DNA of 64,000 nt, from the NCBI GenBank assembly GCA_038321965.1, contig JBBQFL010000021.1:1-64000 (forward strand). Reading direction: 5' to 3'. Numbering within the stretch: the first letter of the stretch is position 1; the number at the start of each line of letters is the position of its first letter. Positions 1 through 8,148 of this stretch are shown piece after piece. This stretch comes from UKL13-2 sp038321965 (GTDB lineage: Bacteria > Pseudomonadota > Gammaproteobacteria > Burkholderiales > Usitatibacteraceae). The notes beneath the pieces were generated by a model that was not told where the DNA came from, did no database searches, and saw nothing but the letters and a program-made list of their open reading frames with translations. A program made the translations under genes and the position numbers.

Positions 1-30
1 GGTGCGATCAATCGGGCGGAAGTTGGCCAT
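1..30 (-). CDS. Possible transposase N-terminus (clipped by window edge)
   Basis: Only ten codons lie inside the window, read on the minus strand from an ATG at 30 and giving MANFRPIDRT. The pattern of a few residues followed by F-R/K-P-I/A-D-R resembles the start of IS1182-type transposases, in which a similar N-terminus precedes a conserved 'LPPS..WLPE.HL' segment. That segment would lie outside the window. A motif at about 109-137 (minus strand: CTAGCAGCCTGTCGGACT) could be part of the element's terminal inverted repeat, but no partner is visible. This is a weak call from a very short sequence. Confidence 0.3.
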   Translation of the reverse strand, partial: MANFRPIDRT

Positions 31-221
31 GGCGAGATTCTCAATATCATCAAACCCTACCCACATTCGACAAATCCGTCAGCTGATCGTTCTGGTCGCA
101 TGCAACATTTCGGGCTGCTGAGTCCGACAGGCTGCTAGGGCACGCCGCATGATTTGCATCGTACAACCTTCCTGGGTAGTCCACCCGTATCGCAACTGAT
201 GAATGTGAATTTCCAAGCGGC

Positions 222-668
222 TCACCCAGTGTCGGAGGCAATAATCATGGCGGCTCGATAAACCTCCTCAAATTGTGGTGGCATTCGACGGACCTTGCCG
301 GTACTGATCTCGATGCAGATTAACTCCCATTTGCCTCGGAGCACTGTCATTTGATCCGGTTCGCGAATCAACTGAAATCGGCGCTCCATCATCAACTTGC
401 CCTCGCGAGCCACCAGCCAGGTGCCTAGGGTGAGCTTGTCACCGAGCGCCGTTGGTAGCAGGTAATCATACTCACTACGCCGTATGGCCATGGCGCGATT
501 CAAATGTTGGTAGTCGGCCAGACTCAAGCCAAGTTTCTCGGAGTGCGCCCAACCAATTTGCTCACACCATCGCACATAGACCGCGTTATTCGTGTGGTTC
601 AGTCCATCGATGTCGCCAGCCATCGGCGTGAGCGGTATGGTGAATGGATTCGCATAGTCCCACTTCAT
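222..668 (-). CDS. Acyl-CoA thioesterase, hot-dog fold (FadM/YbgC type)
   Basis: A 148-residue protein of the 4-hydroxybenzoyl-CoA thioesterase superfamily. These enzymes hydrolyse acyl-CoA thioesters in the cytoplasm, usually as oligomers of single hot-dog domains. The N-terminal segment D-I-D-G-L-N-H-T-N-N (about residues 19-28) matches the family's active-site Asp and 'HxNN' strand. It is followed by the long helix segment VRWCEQIGW and the later strand RRSEYDYLLP, typical of the fold. The length is normal for the family. The substrate cannot be inferred. The gene stands alone, with no operon partner on its strand. Confidence 0.85.
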   Translation of the reverse strand: MKWDYANPFTIPLTPMAGDIDGLNHTNNAVYVRWCEQIGWAHSEKLGLSLADYQHLNRAMAIRRSEYDYLLPTALGDKLTLGTWLVAREGKLMMERRFQLIREPDQMTVLRGKWELICIEISTGKVRRMPPQFEEVYRAAMIIASDTG

Positions 669-1017
669 TCCCTATACCTCTTCAATTAAAGCCTCACCTT
701 TTTTGAGCTAACGCACTGCCAACAGGTTGATCGTAAACCAAACCACCGATCAGCATTATCGAACAATGTCGCCGCCTTGATAGGTGGCCGTTCAGCGGCG
801 GCTTGAGTTTCTTGCCGTTGCGCTTTTTCGCCGCGCATGTTGTGTGAGTATGCGGACATCGGAGGCAGACGAGGCACGGGTTGGTAGACTTGAATATGGC
901 GAACGCTCTCTTTACCGAACGTGACCTGCAGTTTGGACCGCAGCACGTAAAATACCATGCACCTGTGATTCCCCGAATCAAACCGGAACCTCACTCAAGT
1001 TCAAGGCGCAAATCGTC
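669..1017. other. Intergenic region without a supported gene
   Basis: This gap separates the divergent thioesterase and antiporter genes and probably holds both promoters. Overlapping open frames on the minus strand (686-994 and neighbours) have unnatural composition and no recognisable domain, so I leave them out. I see no RNA gene or clear hairpin here. Confidence 0.5.
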
Positions 1018-2610
1018 ATGGAATTGCTGCAACTCTTTCTTTTCATCCTCCTCTGCTCGGTCGCGCTTGGCTGGGTGGCGCGGCACTTTCAGTTTCCGTA
1101 TCCGATCGCGCTGGTGATCGGTGGTGGTGTGCTTGGCTTTGTGCCGAGATTGCCGGAATTGCCGTTTAACCCTGAGCTGATTCTCATCCTGGTACTGCCG
1201 CCAATTCTTTATCAGGCTGCACTGCTGACATCCTGGCGAGACTTCAAGGCTAACCTTCGACCCATCGGCCTGCTTGCCATTGGGCTGGTTATCGCGACCA
1301 CCCTGGCCGTTGGCGCGACGCTGAAGCTGCTGGTGCCTGATATCCCCTGGGCTGCTGCGTTTGTACTCGGTGCCATCGTGTCGCCGCCGGATGCGGTTGC
1401 AGCCACGGCGATCCTGTCGCGCCTCTCCATCCCGAGGCGCGTGGTGACGATTCTCGAAGGTGAGAGCCTCGTGAATGACGCATCTGGTCTGGTGATCTAC
1501 AAGTTTGCCGTCGCGGCGGTGCTCACGGGGGCCTTTTCGCTGGCGGACGCAAGTGCCCAATTCGCCTTTCTCTCGCTCGGTGGTATCGGCGTGGGCGTGT
1601 CGCTGTCGTTCCTGTTTATCGCTATCCACAAGCGCTTGGGCGACACCATGATCGAGGTGCTGACCACGCTCATCGTGCCTTACGTTGCGTACGTGGTGGC
1701 CGAATCGATGCACGTCTCCGGTGTGCTGGCAGTGGTGGCAGCGGGCCTCATCCGCGGGCGCTATTCGCCGGCAATTGTTTCTGCTGAGATGCGCATCATC
1801 GCCCGCTCGGTGTGGAACATGTTTGTGTTCCTGCTCAATAGCCTTGTATTCATGTTGATCGGCCTGCAGCTCTCGGGCATAGTCGGCCGCCTGGGCACGT
1901 CGTCTGCAAAAGATCTGGCGCTCTATGGATTGTTGGTCTGTGCCGTCGCCATCGCCGTGCGTTTTCTCTGGATCCATCCGGCAGCGTGGCTATCGCGCGC
2001 ACTCGCCGGACGCGATGCCAAGTCAACCAGCGACAAGGCATCCGCACATATTCCTGAAAGAGAGCTGGTCATCATGAGCTGGTGCGGCATGCGCGGCATC
2101 GTCTCGCTGGCGGCCGCGCTGGCGCTGCCGGTCACACTGCCGAGCGGCGACCCATTCCCGTACCGCGACCTGATCATATTCCTGACCTTCGTCGTGATCG
2201 CCGTCACGCTGGTGGTGCAGGGGCTGACGCTGTCGCCGCTGATTCGTTTTCTCAACGTCGGCCACGACTGGAGCACCCACGACGAACACCAGATCGCGCG
2301 CGCTGCACTGGGCACTGCGGCTGCCACTGCCATCGACAAGGAGGCGAAGGAGGCCGGCGCCGATGCCATCGTCGTCGCGCGCATACGCGCCGAGTTCGCC
2401 GACAAGATCGTGCAAACCACGCTGGACCCCAATGCGCCAGATGAAACCGCATTGCTGGAACCGGCCGTGGCCATCGCCAGGCGATTGCGCCGCGCTGCCA
2501 TTGCCGCAGAGCGCGGCGAATTGCTGCGCATCTGGCGCGATAACCTCATCAGCGACGAGGTGCTACACCATATCGAAGAAGAGTTGGACTATCAGGAGTC
2601 ACACATTTGA
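1018..2610 (+). CDS. Na+/H+ antiporter, CPA1 family
   Basis: A 530-residue multipass inner-membrane protein of the monovalent cation:proton antiporter-1 family, which exchanges cytoplasmic Na+ (or K+) for external protons in pH and salt homeostasis. About 12 hydrophobic segments occupy residues 1-420. The hallmark segments are present: SPPDAVAATAIL (about 121-132) and GESLVNDASGLV (about 149-160), which carry the Asp and Asn-Asp residues of the transport core, and later CGMRGIVSLAAALALP (about 359-374). The C-terminal ~110 residues are hydrophilic and helical and probably cytoplasmic. The ATG at 1018 follows an intergenic gap and gives a normal family length. Which ion it prefers cannot be told. 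Confidence 0.92.
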   Translation: MELLQLFLFILLCSVALGWVARHFQFPYPIALVIGGGVLGFVPRLPELPFNPELILILVLPPILYQAALLTSWRDFKANLRPIGLLAIGLVIATTLAVGATLKLLVPDIPWAAAFVLGAIVSPPDAVAATAILSRLSIPRRVVTILEGESLVNDASGLVIYKFAVAAVLTGAFSLADASAQFAFLSLGGIGVGVSLSFLFIAIHKRLGDTMIEVLTTLIVPYVAYVVAESMHVSGVLAVVAAGLIRGRYSPAIVSAEMRIIARSVWNMFVFLLNSLVFMLIGLQLSGIVGRLGTSSAKDLALYGLLVCAVAIAVRFLWIHPAAWLSRALAGRDAKSTSDKASAHIPERELVIMSWCGMRGIVSLAAALALPVTLPSGDPFPYRDLIIFLTFVVIAVTLVVQGLTLSPLIRFLNVGHDWSTHDEHQIARAALGTAAATAIDKEAKEAGADAIVVARIRAEFADKIVQTTLDPNAPDETALLEPAVAIARRLRRAAIAAERGELLRIWRDNLISDEVLHHIEEELDYQESHI

Positions 2611-2772
2611 TCGGTGCAGGGCCATGCAGGCGAATGTCCTACGCCCACATCAGAACATGCCGCTACACGGAATATGGTGGCCCGAATACAGTGTCCATGG
2701 AACCGCTCATTAGCGAATTCTCATTCGATCAACTCGTGATCGTCTGCAACATTCCTTCTGGAGATAATCACC

Positions 2773-2958
2773 ATGAACAAAGATCAAGTCAAAGGCACCA
2801 TCAAAGTCGCTGAAGGCAAAATTCAACAAGCCGCTGGCAAGATTACCGGTAGTAAAGCCCAAGAGGCAAAAGGCCTGCTGAAAGAAGCCGCCGGCGAGAC
2901 GCAGAAGAACTACGGCGATGCGAAAGAAACACTGAAGGATGCTGCCAAGGGCAAATAA
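2773..2958 (+). CDS. CsbD family general stress protein
   Basis: A 61-residue, Lys/Ala/Glu-rich helical protein starting MNKDQVKGTIKVAEGKIQQ, the classic CsbD N-terminus. CsbD-like proteins are small cytoplasmic stress-response proteins whose biochemical role is unknown. They are induced in stationary phase or under envelope and osmotic stress in several bacteria. A ribosome-binding site (GGAG) lies just before the ATG. About 70 bp upstream, GGAACC (2699-2704) followed after 16 bp by TCATT (2721-2725) loosely resembles an ECF-type sigma promoter. That reading is only suggestive, since the -10 half is a poor match. Confidence 0.9.
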   Translation: MNKDQVKGTIKVAEGKIQQAAGKITGSKAQEAKGLLKEAAGETQKNYGDAKETLKDAAKGK

Positions 2959-2984
2959 GCAAATACTCAGCATTGGTGAATATA

Positions 2985-3190
2985 GGCAACAGAAGACTCA
3001 TGTGATACGGGTTGGCTCCTTCCCTCCGCAATCGCGGGGGAAGGTTGGGATGGGGGTGTCGTTGCAGCAGGCATCGCCCCCATCCCGGCTCAGCGCAACC
3101 CTTGTGGTTGTTCCCCCGTCCCCGGGGGAAGGAGACAGCCTACGACGATCATGCGCGCGGACTGCTGCCGCATTAATTTCTGTCTGTTGT
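2985..3190. repeat. Dispersed palindromic repeat, long copy
   Basis: A non-coding element that begins GGCAACAGAAGACTCATG and ends near ATTAATTTCTGTCTGTTG. Inside are two facing arms (CTCCTTCCC... and ...GGGGGAAGGAG) and an inner palindrome built from GGGATGGGGG / CCCCCATCCC. The same ends, arms and order recur in reverse orientation at 11003-11117, where the inner insert is missing. It could fold into a long hairpin. Confidence 0.7.
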
Positions 3191-3296
3191 GTAGGCCGCC
3201 CGACGCGGAACAAATTTTCGCCACAGGCGCGACTTAGGAACGGTCCGTAAGCGGGCGTTGTTGAGTCAGCCATATGCGAGTCGCCATTTTTCCAGG

Positions 3297-3332
3297 TTCG
3301 TCGTCCAGCGCAGTTTTCGCTGGGACGACGAA
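3297..3332. repeat. Short inverted repeat (CGTCCCAGCG family)
   Basis: The arms TTCGTCGTCC(-)AGCG and CGCTGGGACGACGAA are separated by a short loop, with one unpaired base. A related hairpin core, GTCCCAGC-CGTC-GCTGGGAC, occurs at 8149-8168. No gene overlaps it. It may be an extragenic palindrome or a weak transcription end; no strong T-run follows. Confidence 0.55.
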
Positions 3333-3401
3333 TTTTGGGGATCCCCTTTTTCGACTGTAGGCGCAATGCCACGGTGAAAGGCAACTTCTAATAACCTTAA
3401 T

Positions 3402-3496
3402 CCGTTCGTGGTGGGCTTGTCGAACCACAGCCTCACTCAATACAGTCAATACCTAGCATCACCACCCTTCGACAGTGCTCAGGACGGACGGAGGGT
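3402..3496. repeat. Inverted repeat of the 'CCGTTCGTGGTG..TTGTCGAAC' kind
   Basis: The left arm reads CCGTTCGTGGTGGGCTTGTC and the right arm contains CCCTTCGACAGTGCTCAGGA followed by CGGACGG. Together they make an imperfect inverted repeat about 95 bp long. Repeats with this general wording are common as extragenic palindromes in proteobacterial genomes. It lies in a gene-free stretch between csbD and the signal peptidase remnant. Confidence 0.55.
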
Positions 3497-3635
3497 TTTT
3501 AGAAGTTTCGCTTTTTCCCGCATCGCCATTTGACGCCCTTCCTCAGACCTTTTTGCTCCGAACACCGCACCAGCTGGACACTTTGCCCTTTACGAATCGA
3601 TGCTCAAGTCAATTCAAACGGACAGTGCCTCGATA

Positions 3636-4018
3636 AGTTTGCCCGGAGACAAGGTTGCCTACCGTGACAAGTTCTTTCCATTAATGGCGAAGCAGTCACA
3701 ACCACGACTACCGCTCGCACCTGGGATTCCGGAACGAGCCAAACCCGCTATAAGATCGTCACCGAACAGCTTGGCGCGCTACCGCACGACATCATGATGG
3801 ATGAGGCCGCACCGCCAGTGCGCCTGAGAGGTGTGCGCAATTTTCCGCAACGCGACAAGTGTACTTATGACGAAGCAGGTTTCGTCTGCGACGTTCCTGC
3901 GGGCCATTACTTCGTCATGGGTGACAGCCGTGATAACAGCAAAGACAGTCGCTATTGGGGGTTTGTGCCGGGGGCGGGGATTGTTGGGAGGGTGAGTTTT
4001 GCGTTTTTGCCGAGATAA
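3636..4018 (+). pseudogene. Signal peptidase I remnant, truncated and frameshifted
   Basis: The reading starts at S-L-P-G-D-K-V-A-Y-R-D-K in one frame, then must shift by one base near 3680 to continue as I-N-G-E-A-V-T-T. It ends with VPAGHYFVMGDSRDNSKDSR followed by YWGFVPGAGIVGR. The 'PGD', 'INGE' and 'GHYFVMGDSRDNS.DSRYWG' blocks are the C-terminal signature boxes of signal peptidase I (LepB). The N-terminal membrane anchors, the Ser box and the catalytic Lys box are missing upstream, so the product could not be an active peptidase. It is probably a decayed duplicate; the functional lepB must lie elsewhere. No complete frame spans it. Confidence 0.8.
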
Positions 4019-4274
4019 GCCAAATTGTGGTTGATCGTCACGCGCAATCAATTTGCTACTCAACGAGCAGCAACGGTTTAGGAAAAGTCGAGCGGGACAC
4101 AGCCACTCTAAGCCGGGAAAAAGGTGGTAGGCGCGTTCGCGTAAGGGTGTGCAGACATATCTGATGCGGCCCGATTGCTTGTTTTCCGCAGACCTAACCG
4201 GGGGTCAAACGGGGTAAGCGCGCCAATTCGATTCAAAAGGTGCAATTTATGTTGAGGCTGCGCTTTTCGATTGT

Positions 4275-6149
4275 CTACATTGACTCCAACGGGAACAAGC
4301 CATATCTACCGCTTCCAGTATTGCCAAAAAACGTTTGTACGTGAGCAATCTTCTCAATATCTGCTGGGGGGTCAATGTTCTCCAGAACAATGAATTGACC
4401 GAGATGCTTTATTGAAGACAGGTGCTCGAAGAAGCGATTTTTTAGCGAACTTTTCGCGACAGCTTTTTCATCTTCGGTTAAAGCACCAGCTTTCGGATTT
4501 TTCATCGGATCGCGATATGTAAGCAACGGTGTGTCTAACACTAGGAATCCTGGATGAGGGAGCCCCTTCTCCCTGCAAAAAATCAATAGAGCAACTTTGA
4601 AGGCTGCGTGCGTAACCGCTCTCACGCCTTTGCCATTGTTGATGCGCAGCTTCCCATCAATCAGTAGGTCGTGACTCTTTTCATCAAAGCTAACCAAGCA
4701 TTCGCCTGGAAACTCCCAAGCCTTCAATACACGTGTCACAACTTTGCAAAGTTCATGCACTGTGGAGTCCGGCGTCTTGAGATTTGGCCTGTCATCCTTT
4801 TTTGGTTTTTGAAGACTTGCAAAAGATGCAAGTCTGGAGTTCAGTCCTTTTTTCTGCTCGAGTAATGACAGGCCCGCTTTGACACGGTCCCGGGCCATCA
4901 TTACTTCCCCGAGCGTATGTTTATTCTCATTCGCGTAAGGCGCCAACTTCGCAATTTCCTGTTCCAATAAGTCGAGACGATGGCCCAAGTCCGGATATTC
5001 TTGAGCCCAGTCAGCTGCTTCACGTTGCAGGTCGGAGACGGTTTTCTTTAAGTCTTCGCGTTGCCGTTCAATTTTCGCCACTTCGACGAGCGCGGCCTTG
5101 CGTATCTGCTCTATGTTTGTGAGGTCATGAGTGTGTACCTGCGCTGACGCCGGCGCGCCACACAACGCGCAAGGTTTTCCGCTATCAAGCGACAGTAAGA
5201 ATCCGGCTTCTTCAAGTGCCCCTAACCGGTCAATGTCTGAGCCGTAAACTGCGTCAAGTTGTGCAAATCGCACAAGGTGAACTTTAATGTCTTCTATTCT
5301 TTGGCCTACTCGGGGTATTTCTACTGATAAAAACTGCTTCTCTTCGATTAGCCTGCGAATCGATATTTGAGTTGCGTCGAATTCCGATCTAAGTTGTTCC
5401 AGGGTCGATGTTAGGCGATCATTTTGCATTGGCAGATCGTCAATATCGGGGTAATCAATTAATTGGGCGTCTATCGACTTGACCATTTCTTCGACGATTT
5501 CGGTCCTGACAGCTTTGGACGTCTCGAATGTTTTTTTGTCCACGACTGGCGTAATCGAGCTGTCATCGATGCCCGTAGTCAACAATCTGAATAAGCTACG
5601 TTCCTTGGTGCGAAACAATATGTCGCCACTTTCAATTGGAGAGTTCTCATTCTGAATGCGAGTTTCATCGACCAAAGACACAGCAGCAATATTTCTAAAA
5701 CTGATGGCTTCCGAGTTGCCGTTGATATCCTTGGCGAGCATTTTCCCTGCGAAACCAAGTTGATCAAGTAAATATTGAGAAAGACTGTGCAATTCCTTAG
5801 TCGGTTGTTTTGCGGCCAACTTCTTGGAGCGAGCATTGGGCTGATCCGAACTTATGAGAGTTTCGTAAAGTTCATACCCGCCACCAGCAATTGATCTCGA
5901 CAACGTGAAGTCACCCACACCGACGAGCGTAAATCCGAACCAGATCCTATCGAACCCTTCCCGTTCTTTGAACTCAGGGAGTGGTCCTGATCCCCCCAGC
6001 ATGAAATCAATCGTCTTAAGCGTGAATGATTTCCCGGTGTTCGACGCGCCGTATAGGAGATTGAGACCGGCTTGAAAGGTGAGCGTCACGGTTGTAACGT
6101 GAGGACCGGAAAAGCTGATGTGCTGAATAACTAGCCCCGAAGCGCTCAT
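4275..6149 (-). CDS. ABC-3C system Rad50-like ATPase (DUF3732-type)
   Basis: A 624-residue SMC/Rad50-type ABC ATPase, third gene of a three-gene operon. The Walker A motif GASNTGKS is at residues 34-41. A long coiled-coil middle (about 200-450) carries a central CALCG (about 326-330) with the C-x-x-C pattern of a Rad50-like zinc hook. The Walker B-like FLVLDTPLL lies near residue 535. Proteins of this class in ABC-three-component systems are thought to act as DNA-structure sensors that control a nuclease or other effector. Its start overlaps the end of the middle-component gene by 4 bp, implying translational coupling. Base composition is visibly more A+T-rich than the flanks, consistent with horizontal acquisition. 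The assignment rests on architecture and operon context, not on a search. Confidence 0.82.
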   Translation of the reverse strand: MSASGLVIQHISFSGPHVTTVTLTFQAGLNLLYGASNTGKSFTLKTIDFMLGGSGPLPEFKEREGFDRIWFGFTLVGVGDFTLSRSIAGGGYELYETLISSDQPNARSKKLAAKQPTKELHSLSQYLLDQLGFAGKMLAKDINGNSEAISFRNIAAVSLVDETRIQNENSPIESGDILFRTKERSLFRLLTTGIDDSSITPVVDKKTFETSKAVRTEIVEEMVKSIDAQLIDYPDIDDLPMQNDRLTSTLEQLRSEFDATQISIRRLIEEKQFLSVEIPRVGQRIEDIKVHLVRFAQLDAVYGSDIDRLGALEEAGFLLSLDSGKPCALCGAPASAQVHTHDLTNIEQIRKAALVEVAKIERQREDLKKTVSDLQREAADWAQEYPDLGHRLDLLEQEIAKLAPYANENKHTLGEVMMARDRVKAGLSLLEQKKGLNSRLASFASLQKPKKDDRPNLKTPDSTVHELCKVVTRVLKAWEFPGECLVSFDEKSHDLLIDGKLRINNGKGVRAVTHAAFKVALLIFCREKGLPHPGFLVLDTPLLTYRDPMKNPKAGALTEDEKAVAKSSLKNRFFEHLSSIKHLGQFIVLENIDPPADIEKIAHVQTFFGNTGSGRYGLFPLESM

Positions 6150-6658
6150 GGCAAACTCTGGGCGGTCGTCGTTTTTTCTTGAAATTCAATGTTCCAACGG
6201 CCAAGTTTTTTTGCTATCAAGTCTCTTACTGCATCGTCGCCGTTTGAGCACACATGCGTAACGAGCCAACGAGCTCTTTCCTTCAAGTCCAATGCATACG
6301 GTGTCCGCATTAGTTCCAAAAGTGGATAAGCCTCATCAGTGGCCTGATAAGCGATGCCGTTTTCATTCGACACTGTCGTCACTAAATGCAATCGTCTCAG
6401 TAGCGTGAGGCTGTCTTCGATCAACCTTCGGCGAACTAGCATCTCCCCGCTACGCTGAGGGATTCTGGGGTGAAGGCTATCCGGTCCATCGATGTCCCCG
6501 GTATGCACGACAAGATGGTCAAGCCATTTCAATATTGTCAAATCAAGCGCAGCAGGGTAAGCCGCATCTAAAACAACAAGTGCACGGATTCCTGTCTCTA
6601 ATTCGCTGTTAAACAGCAAAACTGCGCCCGAGTCTTCCATATTTGTCATTTCTGCCAT
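6146..6658 (-). CDS. ABC-three component system middle component
   Basis: A 170-residue soluble protein between the nuclease/CTD gene (13-bp overlap) and the ATPase gene (4-bp overlap). The segment LVVLDAAYPAALDLTILKWL (about 28-47), then DHLVVHTGD and later SLHPRIP-RSGEMLVRR, matches the pattern of ABC-3C middle components, with 'LD..YP..LDL..L...DYL.VHSGD' followed by 'SLHP..P.R..E..VRR'. These proteins are predicted to bridge the ATPase and the effector/CTD protein. No enzymatic motif is visible. It could not easily be anything else in this operon, though the exact middle-component subfamily needs a profile search. Confidence 0.8.
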   Translation of the reverse strand: MAEMTNMEDSGAVLLFNSELETGIRALVVLDAAYPAALDLTILKWLDHLVVHTGDIDGPDSLHPRIPQRSGEMLVRRRLIEDSLTLLRRLHLVTTVSNENGIAYQATDEAYPLLELMRTPYALDLKERARWLVTHVCSNGDDAVRDLIAKKLGRWNIEFQEKTTTAQSLP

Positions 6659-7650
6659 TTCAGAAGCTCCTCATTCGCAAAATGATGGCAGATACCCTGT
6701 TTGATCGGGACCCGGGCGTGAGGCGCGAGTAGTCCAGACGGCTGTACGTTCGCCGCTTGCGACATAACGGCATTTACACAGTCTAAAGCGTCCGCGTGTT
6801 TGACGCCGCATGTGTCGACGACACCATGAAACATGTCTTTTTCAAACGCGCTTACTATCGCCATATCCGTATTGTCTCGATAGAAGCGTTTGAACGCATC
6901 GGCATCAAAAAATCGTTCTCGTTGCATAGCTAAGTGTGCTTTGTGTGTGGGAAAACTCTCGATATCCTTATCGGTAGAAAAGCTCTTCCCTTCACGCTTA
7001 CTGTATGCATTTACCAATTGATTGATGTACGGTAATTCGGACGGAAGTATTTCGTTGGGTACTTCGCCCGCGGGGGCGGGGCCTGGATCAGCCCCAAACC
7101 AGCTTACAAGGACGGGCGATACGCAAGGATCATTTAGAATGTCGCTGAGATTCAATCTGCTCACTGTCGAAAAATCGAAAGCGTCTATGAGGGTCTTCAA
7201 GTCGCTGTCCAACACAACATCCGTCCCGCTTATGATGTCTTTTGCGCAATACTTATCCCAATCATTCAACAGTTTCTCCTTTAGCTGACTGGGATTAAAT
7301 ATCAGCTTTTCAAGATTGCGATTCACGCCACGTGGTGCCACGAAGAAGTATTTTGTGGGTGTCGTAAATTCCTTCCTCGACGCGTAGTAGAGAATTTTGC
7401 CCAACTCGTGAAGCGCAGTGTCGGTAGGCAGAGTTTTTCTATACTGCTTACATTGATAGTTGTGCCATGGCCCTTCGTGCTTTTCCGCCGAAAGAAAAGC
7501 AACTACGTCTCTGCCAAGATCGCCGGGACCTGAAAAGCGTGTGACAGTCATTTGCCCTGATTCCTTTGAGTCGACCCAATCGCGCACAAACTGCTCAAGC
7601 TCATCGTCATCTAGCGCTAGGATTCTTCGAGAGTAGTCAGTTTTTGTCAT
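6646..7650 (-). CDS. ABC-3C effector: Mrr-like nuclease fused to CTD domain
   Basis: A 334-residue protein, first gene of the operon. Residues 10-130 look like a restriction-endonuclease (PD-(D/E)xK, Mrr-like) domain. An acidic helix DDDELEQFV (14-22) precedes G-P-G-D-L-G-R-D (41-48), and the Q-C-K of Y-Q-C-K-Q-Y (65-70) supplies the (E/Q)xK half of the active site. The C-terminal third ends in KQGICHHFANEELLKW, resembling the 'G.CH.LA.E..L.W' end of the ABC-3C C-terminal domain. The likely role is to cleave invading DNA or RNA when the partner ATPase signals. The start at 7650 has no strong Shine-Dalgarno sequence. The catalytic residues look intact, so an active nuclease is inferred. Confidence 0.82.
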   Translation of the reverse strand: MTKTDYSRRILALDDDELEQFVRDWVDSKESGQMTVTRFSGPGDLGRDVVAFLSAEKHEGPWHNYQCKQYRKTLPTDTALHELGKILYYASRKEFTTPTKYFFVAPRGVNRNLEKLIFNPSQLKEKLLNDWDKYCAKDIISGTDVVLDSDLKTLIDAFDFSTVSRLNLSDILNDPCVSPVLVSWFGADPGPAPAGEVPNEILPSELPYINQLVNAYSKREGKSFSTDKDIESFPTHKAHLAMQRERFFDADAFKRFYRDNTDMAIVSAFEKDMFHGVVDTCGVKHADALDCVNAVMSQAANVQPSGLLAPHARVPIKQGICHHFANEELLKWQK

Positions 7651-8044
7651 TAGTCTGCCAATGAAGCTTAAGGTTGACCCAGTGAGCCGTACGAAAGCAA
7701 GACTGCGCGGGCATTCTATTTTGCCGACACAAGGTCGTTAACTACTCGATGCCACTTGTTGCGTTGCGCGTTAGTTCGTCTTCTTTGAAACCGAGAGATC
7801 GGTTTGCAAAGACTGGTCTTATCGTTGCGACTGCCTTTGTCAATTCAGCTTAGGGCCTGAGACCGACGAAGTCAACGCAGTGGCGTGTTTCCCACTTGTA
7901 CAGGTAGGTTGTGTGCGTGGGCGGCTGCAACGCTGGGCGAGTGCCTCGCGGGAATCGCAAACGCTAGTGCTAGTGCGGGGTTTGGGGTGAAAGTGGTTGG
8001 AGAGGCGCGTGGGTGCTGGAGTTTTGTGTTGCGAAGGGCGGGGT

Positions 8045-8080
8045 TGGTGCCCGAAAGAGGACTCGAACCCTTGCACTGAG
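8045..8080 (-). other. tRNA-Leu 3'-end fragment (possible attachment site relic)
   Basis: On the minus strand the sequence runs from the end of a variable arm through a T-arm with loop TTCGAGT to the acceptor strand TTCGGGC, then A and CCA. This is the wording of a class II (leucine) tRNA 3' end. The T-stem reads AAGGG against CCTCT, so one pair is broken and one is G-U, as in a decaying copy. No D-arm, anticodon arm or 5' acceptor strand GCCCGAA occurs upstream (8081-8160). Such fragments are typically left when an integrative element recombines at a tRNA 3' end. Confidence 0.6.
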
Positions 8081-8148
8081 GGATGACCTAGTCCATGCAA
8101 TATTGATCATTCCAGGGGGTGCTGCAGTCAGTAGGTGGTTCGGACTGG

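Noticed and set aside
686..994. Minus-strand frames between thioesterase and antiporter
   Set aside because: Two overlapping frames cover the same bases, neither has a family feature or a good start, and the region is more likely promoter DNA.
991..1977. Long minus-strand open frame (328 codons) opposite the antiporter gene
   Set aside because: It is His/Arg/Gln-rich with no domain, lies wholly antisense to a clear CPA1 antiporter and arises from the high-G+C codon pattern.
2699..2725. GGAACC-N16-TCATT as an ECF promoter for csbD
   Set aside because: The -35 half is acceptable but the -10 half does not match a known consensus; kept only as a remark in the csbD entry.
2985..3496. Repeat cluster considered as a CRISPR array
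   Set aside because: The repeats are unlike each other, are palindromic rather than evenly spaced, and there are no cas genes.
7885..8079. Plus-strand open frame ending LVPERGLEPLH
   Set aside because: The C-terminal wording is the translated complement of a tRNA-Leu T-arm; a well-known artefact, not a protein.
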